Assembly: GCF_018736085.1 (NCBI RefSeq)
Contig: NZ_CP076134.1
Span: 1,498,501-1,562,500 of the forward strand
Length of the DNA: 64,000 nucleotides
Reading direction: 5' to 3'
From: Bradyrhizobium sediminis
GTDB lineage: Bacteria > Pseudomonadota > Alphaproteobacteria > Rhizobiales > Xanthobacteraceae
Part shown: piece by piece, positions 26,257 to 35,347 of the stretch
How the letters are laid out: the number at the start of each line of letters is the position of its first letter
Numbering within the stretch: position 1 is the stretch's first letter
Notes under the pieces: generated by a model
What the model saw: the letters and a program-made list of their open reading frames with translations, nothing else
What the model was told of the DNA's origin: nothing
Database searches by the model: none
Made by a program: the position numbers and the translations under genes

Positions 26257-27180
26257 GTGACGGACTTCCCCGACATCACGCCCGAACTCAAAGCCGCGAT
26301 GCCTGGCTTGCGCGGGCGGCTATTGGCGAACCAGTCGCTGGCCGAGCTGACCTGGTTTCGGGTCGGCGGTCCGGCGCAGGTGCTGTTCACGCCGGCGGAT
26401 GAAGACGATCTGGCCTATTTCCTGGCGCATCTGCCGCCCGGGCTTCCGGTCATTGTCGTCGGCGTCGGCTCCAATCTGATCGTGCGCGACGGCGGCATTC
26501 CGGGCGTGGTGATCCGGTTGTCGCCGCGCGGTTTCGGCGACGTCCGCGCCGATGGCGACATCGTCAGCGCCGGCGCCGCCGCGCTCGACAAGCGCGTGGC
26601 GGAAACCGCCGCCGCGGCCAATATCAGCGGGCTGGAATTCTACTTCGGCATTCCCGGCACCATCGGCGGCGCGCTGCGCATGAACGGCGGCGCCAACGGC
26701 AGCGAGACCAGGGACGTGTTGATCGAGGCCACCGGCATCGGCCGTGACGGTATGAAGCATACCTTCACGAATGCGGACATGAAATTCGTCTACCGGGGCA
26801 GCGGCGTCGATCCCTCCATCATCTTCACCTCGGCGCGCTTTCGCGGCGCCATCGCGGCGCCGGAAGCGATCCGCGCGCGGATGAACGAGGTGCAGAACCA
26901 CCGCGAAACCGCGCAGCCGATCCGCGAAAAGACCGGCGGATCGACCTTCCAGAATCCGCCCGGCCACAGCGCCTGGAAGCTGATCGACGCCGCCGGCTGC
27001 CGCGGCCTGCGCGTCGGCGGCGCGCAGGTGTCGGAGATGCACTGCAATTTCCTGATCAACACCGGCGCCGCCACCGGCCACGATATCGAAACCCTCGGCG
27101 AAACGGTCCGCGCCCGGGTGAAGGAAAATTCAGGAATTGAGCTACACTGGGAAATCAAGCGGATCGGGATTCCGGCATAG
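26257..27180 (+). CDS. murB: UDP-N-acetylenolpyruvoylglucosamine reductase
   Basis: FAD enzyme that reduces UDP-GlcNAc-enolpyruvate to UDP-MurNAc with NADPH. The start is a GTG at 26257, directly after the murC stop (TAGAGGTGA); earlier in-frame starts lie inside murC. Motifs are [67 protein letters not shown] and [14 protein letters not shown] containing the catalytic Ser. The length of 307 aa fits the shorter (type II) MurB. Confidence 0.94.
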   Translation: MTDFPDITPELKAAMPGLRGRLLANQSLAELTWFRVGGPAQVLFTPADEDDLAYFLAHLPPGLPVIVVGVGSNLIVRDGGIPGVVIRLSPRGFGDVRADGDIVSAGAAALDKRVAETAAAANISGLEFYFGIPGTIGGALRMNGGANGSETRDVLIEATGIGRDGMKHTFTNADMKFVYRGSGVDPSIIFTSARFRGAIAAPEAIRARMNEVQNHRETAQPIREKTGGSTFQNPPGHSAWKLIDAAGCRGLRVGGAQVSEMHCNFLINTGAATGHDIETLGETVRARVKENSGIELHWEIKRIGIPA

Positions 27181-27182
27181 TC

Positions 27183-27278
27183 GTCATTCCGGGGCGCGCG
27201 CGGCGCGAACCCGGAATCTCGAGGTAATGTGGAAAGAAGAGATTCCGGGTCTGTGCCTTCGGCACATCCCGGAATGAC
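27183..27278. repeat. Intergenic palindromic repeat with interrupted core (murB-ddl)
   Basis: GTCATTCCGGGGCG ... CCCGGAATGAC copy starting 2 bp after the murB stop. The usual central GGAATCTCGAGATTCC is split after GGAATCTCGAG by about 14-17 extra bases (GTAATGTGGAAAGA) before AGAGATTCC. Confidence 0.85.
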
Positions 27279-27303
27279 GAAAGAGCAAGATCAGCGGAAC
27301 GGC

Positions 27304-28293
27304 ATGATGCGCACTACCATCCTTTTCGGCGGCACCAACAAGGAGCGCCTAGTTTCGGTCGCTTCCGCCCAGGCGCTGCATCAGGCTTTGCCTGAAGCCG
27401 ACCTGTGGTTCTGGGATGTCGACGACACCGTGCATGACGTCCGCTCCGAGGCTCTGCTTGGCCATGCGCGACCGTTCGAGGATGATTTCAAGCCCGGTAA
27501 CCGCGGCGTCGGGCTCGAACAGGCGCTCGACAAGGCAAAGGCCGAGGACCGCGTGCTGGTGCTCGGCCTGCACGGCGGCCGGGCGGAAAACGGCGAGCTC
27601 CAGGCGATGTGCGAGATGCGCGGCATCCCGTTCACCGGCTCGGGTTCGGCGTCGTCGCATCTGGCCTTCGACAAGGTGGCGGCCAAGCGCTTCGCCGCGA
27701 TCGCGGGGGTGAAGGCGCCGGCCGGCATCGCCCTGGACGATATCGACGCGGCGTTTGCCGAATACGGCAAGCTGATTGCCAAGCCGGCGCGCGACGGCTC
27801 GAGCTATGGGCTGATATTCGTCAACGCCAGGCAGGATCTCGTCGCCGTGCGCAACGCCGCCAGGACCGAAGAATATGTGATCGAGCCGTTCGTCTCGGGC
27901 GTGGAGGCGACCTGCGGCGTGCTGGAACAGTCCGACGGTTCGGTGTTCTCGCTGCCGCCGATCGAGATCGTTCCGGCCGAGGGCGGCTTCGACTACACCG
28001 CCAAATACCTGCTCAAATCGACCCAGGAGATCTGCCCCGGGCGCTTCACGCCTGAAATCACCAGGCAAATCATGGGCGAAGCGCTGAAAGCCCATAAAGC
28101 GCTTTCGTGCAGCGGCTACTCCCGGTCCGACTTCATCGTCTCGGAGAGGGGACCGATTTTCCTCGAGACCAACACCCTGCCGGGGCTGACCAAGGCTTCG
28201 CTCTATCCGAAGGCGCTCAAGGCCCAGGGCATTGAGTTTGCCGATTTCCTGCACGACCAGATCGCGTTGGCGATACGACACACGCAAAAGTAG
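27304..28293 (+). CDS. ddl: D-alanine--D-alanine ligase
   Basis: ATP-grasp enzyme that makes the D-Ala-D-Ala dipeptide used by MurF. It begins MMRTTILFGGTNKERLVSVA, with the catalytic Glu in the NKER segment. It has the LHGGRAENGELQAM loop, PFTGSGSASSHLAFDK, the ATP-grasp KPARDGSSYGL, and the C-terminal LETNTLPGLTKASLYPK that holds metal-binding Glu/Asn. The ATG at 27304 is preferred, since the frame to 27229 is repeat sequence. Length 329 aa, slightly long. Its position between murB and ftsQ is classic. Confidence 0.9.
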   Translation: MMRTTILFGGTNKERLVSVASAQALHQALPEADLWFWDVDDTVHDVRSEALLGHARPFEDDFKPGNRGVGLEQALDKAKAEDRVLVLGLHGGRAENGELQAMCEMRGIPFTGSGSASSHLAFDKVAAKRFAAIAGVKAPAGIALDDIDAAFAEYGKLIAKPARDGSSYGLIFVNARQDLVAVRNAARTEEYVIEPFVSGVEATCGVLEQSDGSVFSLPPIEIVPAEGGFDYTAKYLLKSTQEICPGRFTPEITRQIMGEALKAHKALSCSGYSRSDFIVSERGPIFLETNTLPGLTKASLYPKALKAQGIEFADFLHDQIALAIRHTQK

Positions 28294-28648
28294 CATGGTT
28301 CTGCGCTGCTGTCCGGGGGGGCGCCGGGTCCCGGGCTGCCTTGAATAGTTCCATTGATAAAAATGTTACGATTGCCGGGCAAAGTACGGAGAAGGCGGAC
28401 CAAAACGGCTCCTGCCTGCACCCGGTTTACCCTTTGTTTACCAGGAAGTCCGAAGGTTAACGCTGGCGGCGCATGTGGCGCTTGGCTGCCGGGGCGTGAG
28501 CTGTTGCGGATTTCCGCTTCGACGATCGCATCGAGGGAAAAGTGGCCTCTCCTGCCTTGAGGCCAATACCCAGCCCGGCATGTCCGAGACGTCATTTGTG
28601 CCAGATCTCGCAAGCGTTTGCGGGGATAACATTTGACGAGCTCGTGCA
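28294..28648. other. ddl-ftsQ gap with probable promoter
   Basis: No gene found in 355 bp. TTGAAT (28341-28346), 17 nt, then TGTTAC (28364-28369) is a weak promoter candidate, followed by the TTTA-N7-TTTA motif at 28427-28441 and a TTAAC at 28458. This is the largest gap inside the cluster, so ftsQAZ probably has its own transcription start here. Confidence 0.4.
28427..28441. promoter_or_regulatory. CtrA-like site upstream of ftsQ
   Basis: TTTA-CCCTTTG-TTTA has the spacing of the alphaproteobacterial CtrA box (TTAA-N7-TTAA), with one mismatch in each half. A further TTAAC lies 16 bp downstream. CtrA control of ftsQ/ftsA is established in Caulobacter; here it is inference from spacing only. 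Confidence 0.3.
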
Positions 28649-29632
28649 ATGGATGGTGCAGGACGCCTCGCTCGATCGCTGAGATCGCTGGGGCCCCAAG
28701 CTGACCTGAAAGCGGCCGCCATTGGCGCGGTCGTGTTGCTGCGCGAGCGGCTGGGCCTGCCGCGGGCGCCTGCCAAACCGCGCCTCGAACGCCAGCCGCC
28801 ACCCCGCCTGATTGCATTTCTCGAGCGCCATTTGCCGCGTCGCGCAGGCGTTGCCGCCACCGTGCTGCTGCTGCTCGGCAGTGCCGGTCTCGGCGTCGTC
28901 AAGGGCGGGCATCTCGAGGCGTTCATCGCGGTGCTGAGCGACACCCGCAATGCGATCGCCAATTCCGCCGGATTTCGCATCACCACGGTCGCGATCAACG
29001 GCCGCAAGCAGCTGACCCAGGACGAGGTGCTCGGGATCGGCGGCGTCAACGGCCGCTCGTCGCTGCTGTTCCTCGACGCCGCCACGGTGCGCGACAAGCT
29101 GAAAGCCAATCCCTGGATCGCCGAAGCCACGGTGCTGAAGCTTTATCCCGGCCGGCTCCAGATCGACATCGTCGAACGCTCGGCGTTCGCGCTGTGGCAG
29201 CATGACGGCCGGCTGGCGGTGATTTCCGACGACGGCGCGGTGCTCGAGCCCTACCTGTCGCGGCGCTTCATCTCGCTGCCGCTGGTGGTCGGCAAGGGCG
29301 CCGAAACCCATGCGCGCGATTTCCTGGCGCTGCTGGCGCGCTATCCGCAGGTGAAGAGCCTCACCAAGGCCGCGATCTTCGTCGGCGAGCGGCGCTGGAA
29401 CCTGCGGCTCAAGGACGGTCTCGATATCCGCCTGCCGGAAAACAACGTCGGCAACGCGCTGGCGGCCCTGTCGAAACTCGACAAGGAAGACCGGCTGTTC
29501 TCGCGCGACATCGTCGCCGTCGACATGCGCCTGCCCGACCGGCTGACGGTGCAGCTGTCGGAGGATGCGGCCAAGGCCCGCGAGGAACTGTTCAAGGACA
29601 AGAAGTCGAAGAAGAAGGCCGGTGACGCATGA
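28649..29632 (+). CDS. ftsQ: cell division protein FtsQ
   Basis: Bitopic divisome protein of 327 aa linking cytoplasmic and periplasmic division proteins. It has a basic, Pro-rich cytoplasmic tail, one membrane helix (about residues 72-90, VAATVLLLLGSAGLGVV), then the POTRA domain (FRITTVAINGRKQLTQDEVL ... NPWIAEATVLKLYPGRLQID, split here) and the FtsQ beta domain. The C-terminus is Lys-rich (FKDKKSKKKAGDA). It overlaps the ftsA start by 4 nt. Confidence 0.93.
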   Translation: MDGAGRLARSLRSLGPQADLKAAAIGAVVLLRERLGLPRAPAKPRLERQPPPRLIAFLERHLPRRAGVAATVLLLLGSAGLGVVKGGHLEAFIAVLSDTRNAIANSAGFRITTVAINGRKQLTQDEVLGIGGVNGRSSLLFLDAATVRDKLKANPWIAEATVLKLYPGRLQIDIVERSAFALWQHDGRLAVISDDGAVLEPYLSRRFISLPLVVGKGAETHARDFLALLARYPQVKSLTKAAIFVGERRWNLRLKDGLDIRLPENNVGNALAALSKLDKEDRLFSRDIVAVDMRLPDRLTVQLSEDAAKAREELFKDKKSKKKAGDA

Positions 29633-30951
29633 CCGGCCTTGATCGCTATCAGACGCCGAAAACGCGCCCGATGCCGCAGAAGCGCACAGCGCTGGTGGCT
29701 TCCCTCGATATCGGCACCAGCAAGATCGCCTGCATGATCGCGCGGCTGAAGCCGTGCCCGCCGAATGAGGCGCTGCGCGGCCGCAGCCATGCCGTCGAGC
29801 TGATCGGCTACAGCCAGATCCAGTCGCGCGGCGTCAAGGCCGCCGCGGTGGTCGATCTTGCCGAATGCGAGCAGGCGGTGCGCCAGGCGGTGGCGCTGGC
29901 CGAACGCATGGCCAAGGTCCGGGTCGAGTCGGTGCTGCTCTCGGTCTCGGGCGGCCGGCTGCAGGGTCATCTGGTCGAGGCCGCGGCCGACATCAAGGGC
30001 GGCGCGGTCACGCAGGCCGACGTCACCCGCATCACCTCCGCCGGCATGCGCCACGCCACCGGCGAGGGCCGCACCGTGCTGCATGCGTTGCCGGTCAGCT
30101 ACGCGCTCGACGGCGTCAAGGGCATTCGCGATCCCAGGGGCATGGTGGCGCGGCAGTTCGGCGTCGACATGAACGTGGTCACGTCGGATGCTACCGTGGC
30201 CAAGAACCTGATGCTGGTGGTCGAGCGCTGCCATCTCAACGTCGAAGCCATGGCGGCGAGTCCTTATGTCGCAGGCCTTTCGGTTCTGACCGACGACGAG
30301 GCCGATATCGGCGCCGCCGTGGTCGAAATGGGGGCGGGCACCACCACCATCGCCACCTATTCCGGCGGGCGCTTCGTGCATGCCAGCGGATTTGCGGTCG
30401 GCGGGCAACACATCACCATGGATCTTGCGCGCGGCCTCTCGGCATGCATTGCGGATGCCGAGCGAATCAAGACGTTATATGGCACCGTGCTGACCGGCGG
30501 GTCCGACGCGCGTGAGTTGATGTCCGTGCCGGCGGCCGGCGACAACGAGCGGGATGCACCGCAGATCGTGTCTCGAGCCACGATCGCGAACATCGTCCGG
30601 CACCGCGCCGAGGAGATTTTTGAGATGGTCAGGGACCGGCTCGCGGATTCCCCCTTTGCGGCAGAGCCGAGGGCGCGGGTTGTCTTGAGCGGCGGCGCTT
30701 CGCAGCTCACCGGCCTTCCCGAACTGGCGACCCAGATCCTCGGCCGGCCGGTGCGCATCGGCCGTCCGCTCGGCTTCGGCCGGCTGCCCAACGAGGCGAA
30801 AAGTGCGTCGTTCGCGGTGCCTTCGGGCCTCCTGGTCTATCCGCAATACGCTCACCTTGAACATGTCGAACCGCGGCATACGCGGCAGCTCAGGACAGGG
30901 ACTGACGGTTATTTCGGAAAGGTCGGACGATGGCTTCGCGAGGGCTTCTGA
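29629..30951 (+). CDS. ftsA: cell division protein FtsA
   Basis: Actin-like ATPase that tethers FtsZ to the membrane. It has 440 aa with a slightly extended N-terminus before VASLDIGTSKIACMIA (phosphate-1 loop), VEMGAGTTTIATYSGG (phosphate-2), VVLSGGASQLTGLPELA (adenosine loop), and an amphipathic membrane-targeting helix at the very end (YFGKVGRWLREGF). The start overlaps ftsQ (ATGA). ftsZ follows after 90 bp. Confidence 0.95.
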   Translation: MTGLDRYQTPKTRPMPQKRTALVASLDIGTSKIACMIARLKPCPPNEALRGRSHAVELIGYSQIQSRGVKAAAVVDLAECEQAVRQAVALAERMAKVRVESVLLSVSGGRLQGHLVEAAADIKGGAVTQADVTRITSAGMRHATGEGRTVLHALPVSYALDGVKGIRDPRGMVARQFGVDMNVVTSDATVAKNLMLVVERCHLNVEAMAASPYVAGLSVLTDDEADIGAAVVEMGAGTTTIATYSGGRFVHASGFAVGGQHITMDLARGLSACIADAERIKTLYGTVLTGGSDARELMSVPAAGDNERDAPQIVSRATIANIVRHRAEEIFEMVRDRLADSPFAAEPRARVVLSGGASQLTGLPELATQILGRPVRIGRPLGFGRLPNEAKSASFAVPSGLLVYPQYAHLEHVEPRHTRQLRTGTDGYFGKVGRWLREGF

Positions 30952-31041
30952 TGAATCGTTTCCGCACCCTTCGGCTTTCACCAACTCCCGCGGCCGCCGG
31001 CCGGGGCGAACCAACGCGCGCGTCGTAATCGAGAGGCAACC

Positions 31042-32850
31042 ATGGCACTCAATCTTACCCCCCCTGACATCAGCGAGCTGAAACCGCGGATCACCGTCTT
31101 CGGCGTCGGTGGAGCTGGCGGCAATGCCGTCAACAACATGATCACCGCCGGGCTTCAGGGTGTCGATTTCGTCGTCGCCAACACAGATGCGCAGGCGCTC
31201 ACCATGTCGAAGGCGCAGCGCATCATCCAGATGGGCACCCAGGTCACCCAGGGCTTAGGGGCCGGTTCGCAGCCGGATGTCGGCGCGGCCGCGGCCCAGG
31301 AAGTCCTCGACGAAATCCGCGACCATCTCACCGGCGCCAACATGGTGTTCGTCACCGCCGGCATGGGCGGCGGCACCGGCACCGGGGCCGCCCCCGTCAT
31401 CGCCAAGACCGCGCGCGAGATGGGCATCCTCACCGTCGGCGTGGTGACCAAGCCGTTCCACTTCGAGGGCCAGCGCCGCATGCGCACCGCGGAGTCCGGT
31501 ATCGCCGAACTCCACAAGGTGGTCGATACGCTCTTGATCATCCCGAACCAGAACCTGTTCCGGGTCGCCAACGAAAAGACCACCTTCGCCGACGCCTTCG
31601 CGATGGCCGACCAGGTGCTCTATTCGGGCGTCGCCTGCATTACCGACCTGATGGTCAAGGAAGGCCTGATCAACCTCGACTTCGCCGACGTTCGCGCCGT
31701 GATGCGCGAAATGGGCAAGGCGATGATGGGCACCGGCGAAGCCTCCGGCGACAAGCGCGCCCTGACCGCGGCCGAGGCCGCGATCGCCAATCCGCTGATC
31801 GACGACTCCTCGATGAAGGGCGCCCGGGGGCTGCTGATCTCGATCACCGGCGGCAAGGACCTGACCCTGTTCGAGGTCGACGAAGCCGCCACCCGGATTC
31901 GCGAGGAAGTCGACCAGGACGCCAACATCATCGTCGGCGCCACCTTCGACGAGAGCCTCGACGGCATCATCCGCGTCTCCGTGGTTGCCACCGGCATCGA
32001 GCAGGCGATGATCGCGCGCAACGCCACGGCGCCGGCCGCGACCGTCACCCATGCGGCGGCGCCGGCTACCCCGGCCGCCACCACCCCGGACACCCGCCTT
32101 GCCGACCTGACGGCCCGGCTGCGCGCCGACAATGCGCGTATGGCCGAGCGCGCCCAGAAGCTAGAATCCGCCAGCCCGGCGCCGGCGGTTCCTGCCGCGC
32201 CGCAACAGCGCGCCTCCAACAGCGTCGAACGCGCGGCACTGGCGGCCATCGCCGCGGCGGTCGCCCCGGAAGTGCCGCAGCCGGTTGCCGCGCCGCTGCA
32301 GCCGGCGAACTACGGCGACGTCACGGTTCGCCCGATCGCGCAGAAGCCGACATTGTTCCCGGATCACGAGGTCGCGCGCGTCGAGCCCCCGGAGCCGGCG
32401 ACGCCCGAAACCTTCATCCCGCAGGCGGCCGAGCGTCCGCCGGTTCGCGCCCCCAGGATGCCGAAGTTCGAAGACCTGCCGATGCCCGCGCAGAACGAGA
32501 TCCGGCAGGCCCGCGGCGAAGTCGAGGAGGAGCATCCGCAAAAGACCCGGATGTCGCTGCTGCAGCGCCTGGCCAATGTCGGCCTCGGCCGCCGCGACGA
32601 AGAGACCGAGCCGCCGATCGCGGCCCGCGCCTCCGGTCCCTCCATGGCGCCGATGCCGCCGCTGCCGGATCGCAAGCCCCAACGCTCGGTGGCGCAGCAG
32701 ATCGCGGCCCACGAGCCGGTATCCGAATATGCCCGCCGCCCGGCGCCCCAGGGATTGGACGTTCACGGCCGCCCGGCGCCTGTTGCGGCAGCGCCACAGG
32801 GCGATGATCATTTGGATATCCCGGCCTTCCTGCGCCGCCAGTCGAACTGA
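31042..32850 (+). CDS. ftsZ: cell division GTPase FtsZ
   Basis: Tubulin-like GTPase that forms the Z-ring. Its 602 aa include the GTPase core (about 1-320), with [15 protein letters not shown], the tubulin signature [10 protein letters not shown] (about 113-122) and [12 protein letters not shown] Pro/Ala-rich intrinsically disordered linker of roughly 270 residues follows. The conserved C-terminal peptide ends [12 protein letters not shown] and binds FtsA and other partners. The long linker is typical of alphaproteobacteria. The ribosome site GAGAGG lies 6 nt before the ATG. A strong terminator follows. Confidence 0.97.
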   Translation: MALNLTPPDISELKPRITVFGVGGAGGNAVNNMITAGLQGVDFVVANTDAQALTMSKAQRIIQMGTQVTQGLGAGSQPDVGAAAAQEVLDEIRDHLTGANMVFVTAGMGGGTGTGAAPVIAKTAREMGILTVGVVTKPFHFEGQRRMRTAESGIAELHKVVDTLLIIPNQNLFRVANEKTTFADAFAMADQVLYSGVACITDLMVKEGLINLDFADVRAVMREMGKAMMGTGEASGDKRALTAAEAAIANPLIDDSSMKGARGLLISITGGKDLTLFEVDEAATRIREEVDQDANIIVGATFDESLDGIIRVSVVATGIEQAMIARNATAPAATVTHAAAPATPAATTPDTRLADLTARLRADNARMAERAQKLESASPAPAVPAAPQQRASNSVERAALAAIAAAVAPEVPQPVAAPLQPANYGDVTVRPIAQKPTLFPDHEVARVEPPEPATPETFIPQAAERPPVRAPRMPKFEDLPMPAQNEIRQARGEVEEEHPQKTRMSLLQRLANVGLGRRDEETEPPIAARASGPSMAPMPPLPDRKPQRSVAQQIAAHEPVSEYARRPAPQGLDVHGRPAPVAAAPQGDDHLDIPAFLRRQSN

Positions 32851-32875
32851 AGTTTGTTACAATTCTGACGACGAA

Positions 32876-32913
32876 AAAGGTCCCGGCCGCGCAGGCCGGG
32901 ACCTTTGCTTTTG
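32876..32913 (+). terminator. Rho-independent terminator after ftsZ
   Basis: AAAGGTCCCGGCC (32876-32888), loop GCGCA, GGCCGGGACCTTT (32894-32906), then GCTTTTG. A perfect 13-bp stem preceded by A-run and followed by T-rich sequence, so potentially bidirectional. It marks the end of the dcw transcript and separates it from lpxC. Confidence 0.9.
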
Positions 32914-33198
32914 TGCGGGGAAGGTCAAAAGCGCCTCCGCCAAGCAACTGATATTCAATGATTAATTATGTATTTCGTGGTGAGGTGATGGGGCAGAAAT
33001 CGTCACCGGCCGTGCCGCAATTTGGTTAAGCTTTGGCATGAATACGGCAGAGATGGGGTAACAATCGGTAAAAAAGCGTGAGTTGGCGCTCATTCAGGCA
33101 GTGATTATTGTCTGCCGTGACTTGGGGATACCTAAAGACGAATCGGCGCGTTCAATCGAGTCAGAGTCTTTAAGTAAGTCGGTAGTGGGCAGTTAAGA
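32914..33198. other. ftsZ-lpxC gap, AT-richer regulatory region
   Basis: No gene seen. The sequence is clearly AT-richer than its surroundings (ATTCAATGATTAATTATGTA at 32952-32971), as expected for a promoter of lpxC, but I could not settle on one -35/-10 pair. Confidence 0.4.
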
Positions 33199-34158
33199 AT
33201 GAAATTCAGCCGGCAAACAACGCTTCGGTCGCAAGCCACCGTGACGGGCGTCGGCGTTCATTCCGGTTTACCCGTCAACCTGACCCTCGGACCTGCACCC
33301 ATCGATGCAGGTTTTATTTTTGTCCGCAGCGGACTGGATGGTTGCGACCGCGAAGTTCAGGCATCAGCCGAATCCGTGATCGCCACCGAATTCGCCACCA
33401 CGCTGGGCGACCGTGAAGGCCCACTGGTCTCGACCGCCGAGCACGTGCTTGCTGCGCTGCGCGGCATGGGCGTCGATAACGCCGTGATCGAAGTCGACGG
33501 TCCCGAGGTTCCGATCATGGACGGCAGCGCCGCAGCTTTCGTCGCCGCGATCGATCAGGCCGGTATTTTTACCCAATCCGCTTCGCGCCGCTTCATCCAG
33601 GTCTTGAAGCCGGTGCAGGTCACGATCGGCAAATCGTTCGGTGAATTGCGCCCCCATGCGGCCGGGTTCCGCGCCGAGGTCGAGATCGACTTCGCCAATC
33701 CGGTGATCGGCCGTCAGAGCTACATGCTCGATCTCAGCCCCGAACGGTTCCGCCGCGAGATTTGCCGCGCCCGTACCTTCGGCTGCATGAGCGACGTGGC
33801 GAAGCTGTGGAGCGCCGGGTTTGCACTCGGCGCGTCCTTCGAGAATTCGGTGGTATTCGACGATGAGCGCCTGCTCAACGCCGAGGGGCTGCGTTACAGC
33901 GACGAATGTGCGCGCCACAAGGTCCTCGACGCGGTCGGCGATCTCGCGCTGGCCGGGCTGCCGCTGCTCGGCGCCTATCGTTCGGTGCGCGGCGGCCACA
34001 AGCTCAATCACGCCGTGCTGACCGCCCTGATGGCCGATCGCAGCGCCTGGCGGGTGATCGAGGCCGAAACCGCCCGCCGTACACGGGCTTACGCGGAAGT
34101 CGGCAGCGGAATGGTGGGCGGCATGGTCGCCCCGGCCTACGGCCCCGACGTTTCCTGA
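33199..34158 (+). CDS. lpxC: UDP-3-O-acyl-GlcNAc deacetylase
   Basis: Zinc deacetylase that performs the first committed step of lipid A synthesis. Family marks in the 319-aa protein: TLRSQATVTGVGVHSGLPVNL at the N-terminus (split TLRSQATVTG-VGVHSGLPVNL), zinc ligand His in STAEHVLAALRGMGVDNA, EVPIMDGSAAAFV, and the His/Asp pair in ECARHKVLDAVGDLALAG with GGHKLNHAVL. It lies 348 bp downstream of the ftsZ stop, the common arrangement. In many bacteria its level is set by proteolysis of a C-terminal tail; that is not inferable here. Confidence 0.95.
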   Translation: MKFSRQTTLRSQATVTGVGVHSGLPVNLTLGPAPIDAGFIFVRSGLDGCDREVQASAESVIATEFATTLGDREGPLVSTAEHVLAALRGMGVDNAVIEVDGPEVPIMDGSAAAFVAAIDQAGIFTQSASRRFIQVLKPVQVTIGKSFGELRPHAAGFRAEVEIDFANPVIGRQSYMLDLSPERFRREICRARTFGCMSDVAKLWSAGFALGASFENSVVFDDERLLNAEGLRYSDECARHKVLDAVGDLALAGLPLLGAYRSVRGGHKLNHAVLTALMADRSAWRVIEAETARRTRAYAEVGSGMVGGMVAPAYGPDVS

Positions 34159-34291
34159 CTTTCCCCTAACCGCCTTTCCCCTGACCGCTTTGCGGGTCGG
34201 CGCGGTCCTGTTCCCGATTTTCCGCAGTAACCATGATCGGCCGCAATCCGGCCCGGCCGCCTTAATCCGGGCGAAATGCCTGCGTATTCGG

Positions 34292-34320
34292 TTGGTTAAC
34301 GGATGTTTTTCAGCTAAATA
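34292..34320 (+). promoter_or_regulatory. possible bamD promoter
   Basis: TTGGTT (34292-34297), 17-nt spacer, TAAATA (34315-34320), about 105 bp before the chosen bamD start. The surrounding GGTTAACGGATGTTTTTC is AT-rich against a GC-rich background. Confidence 0.35.
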
Positions 34321-34425
34321 GGCCCGCGGTTGCGCGACAGGCGCTACGGGCACGGCGATCATTGCGTCCATGACCACGTTCATGGCGTGGCGGGCACCGC
34401 ATCACAGGCGTCAGGTCTTAATTCT

Positions 34426-35334
34426 ATGTCGGCACAGCGTATGACGCTCGAACTACGCAGACTATCGGCTCGTTCGGTCCTCGCGCGCCGCGGGCGGCAG
34501 TTGCTGATGGCCGCGGGCCTGGTGGCGCTGGCGATTCCCCTGAGCGGATGCGGTACCGGCGCGTTGTGGGACAAATTCCTCGCCAAGGACGACACCTTCG
34601 TCGAAGAACCGGCGGACAAGCTCTACAATGAGGGCTTGTACCTCATGAACCAGCGCAAGGATCCGAAGGCGGCGTCGAAGAAGTTCGAGGAAGTCGACCG
34701 TCAGCATCCTTACTCCGACTGGGCGCGCAAATCGCTGCTGATGTCGGCCTACTCGTTTTACAACGCCGGCGACTACGACAGCTGTATCGGCGCCGCGACA
34801 CGCTACGTCACGTTGCATCCCGGCAGCTCCGATGCCGCCTACGCGCAATATCTGATCGCGGCCTCGCATTACGACCAGATTCCGGACATTTCCCGCGACC
34901 AGACCCGAACCGAGAAGGCGATTGCCGCGCTCGAGGAAGTGATCCGCAAATATCCGACGTCGGAATACGCCAACAGCGCCAAGGCCAAGCTCGAAGGCGC
35001 CCGCGATCAGCTGGCCGGCAAGGAAATGAATGTCGGCCGCTATTACATGCAAAAGCGCGACTACACCGCCGCCATCAACCGCTTCAAGACGGTCGTGACC
35101 CAGTACCAGACCACGCGGCATGTCGAGGAAGCGCTGGCGCGCCTGACCGAGGCCTATATGGCGATCGGCATCGTCGGCGAGGCGCAAACCGCCGCCGCCG
35201 TGCTTGGCCACAACTTTCCTGACAGCCGCTGGTACAAGGACGCCTATAATCTTGTAAAGTCCGGCGGTCTCGAGCCGAGCGAGAACAAGGGTTCCTATAT
35301 TTCCAGGGCCTTCAAGAAACTGGGTCTCGGCTAG
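34426..35334 (+). CDS. bamD: outer-membrane assembly lipoprotein BamD
   Basis: Lipoprotein of the BAM complex that folds beta-barrel proteins into the outer membrane. The ATG at 34426 gives 302 aa; the in-frame ATG at 34441 is also possible and 34330 is too far upstream. A basic N-region and hydrophobic stretch end in the lipobox LSGC, so the mature protein starts at that Cys. Five TPR-like repeats follow (LYNEGLYLMNQRKDPKAASK, HPYSDWARKSLLMSAY, YPTSEYANSAKAKLEGAR and so on). recN begins 13 bp after. Confidence 0.93.
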   Translation: MSAQRMTLELRRLSARSVLARRGRQLLMAAGLVALAIPLSGCGTGALWDKFLAKDDTFVEEPADKLYNEGLYLMNQRKDPKAASKKFEEVDRQHPYSDWARKSLLMSAYSFYNAGDYDSCIGAATRYVTLHPGSSDAAYAQYLIAASHYDQIPDISRDQTRTEKAIAALEEVIRKYPTSEYANSAKAKLEGARDQLAGKEMNVGRYYMQKRDYTAAINRFKTVVTQYQTTRHVEEALARLTEAYMAIGIVGEAQTAAAVLGHNFPDSRWYKDAYNLVKSGGLEPSENKGSYISRAFKKLGLG

Positions 35335-35347
35335 GAATTTACCTCGC

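Noticed and set aside
32951-33198. small RNA or gene in the ftsZ-lpxC gap
   Set aside because: AT-rich sequence but no convincing start, hairpin terminator or conserved motif on either strand; treated as regulatory.
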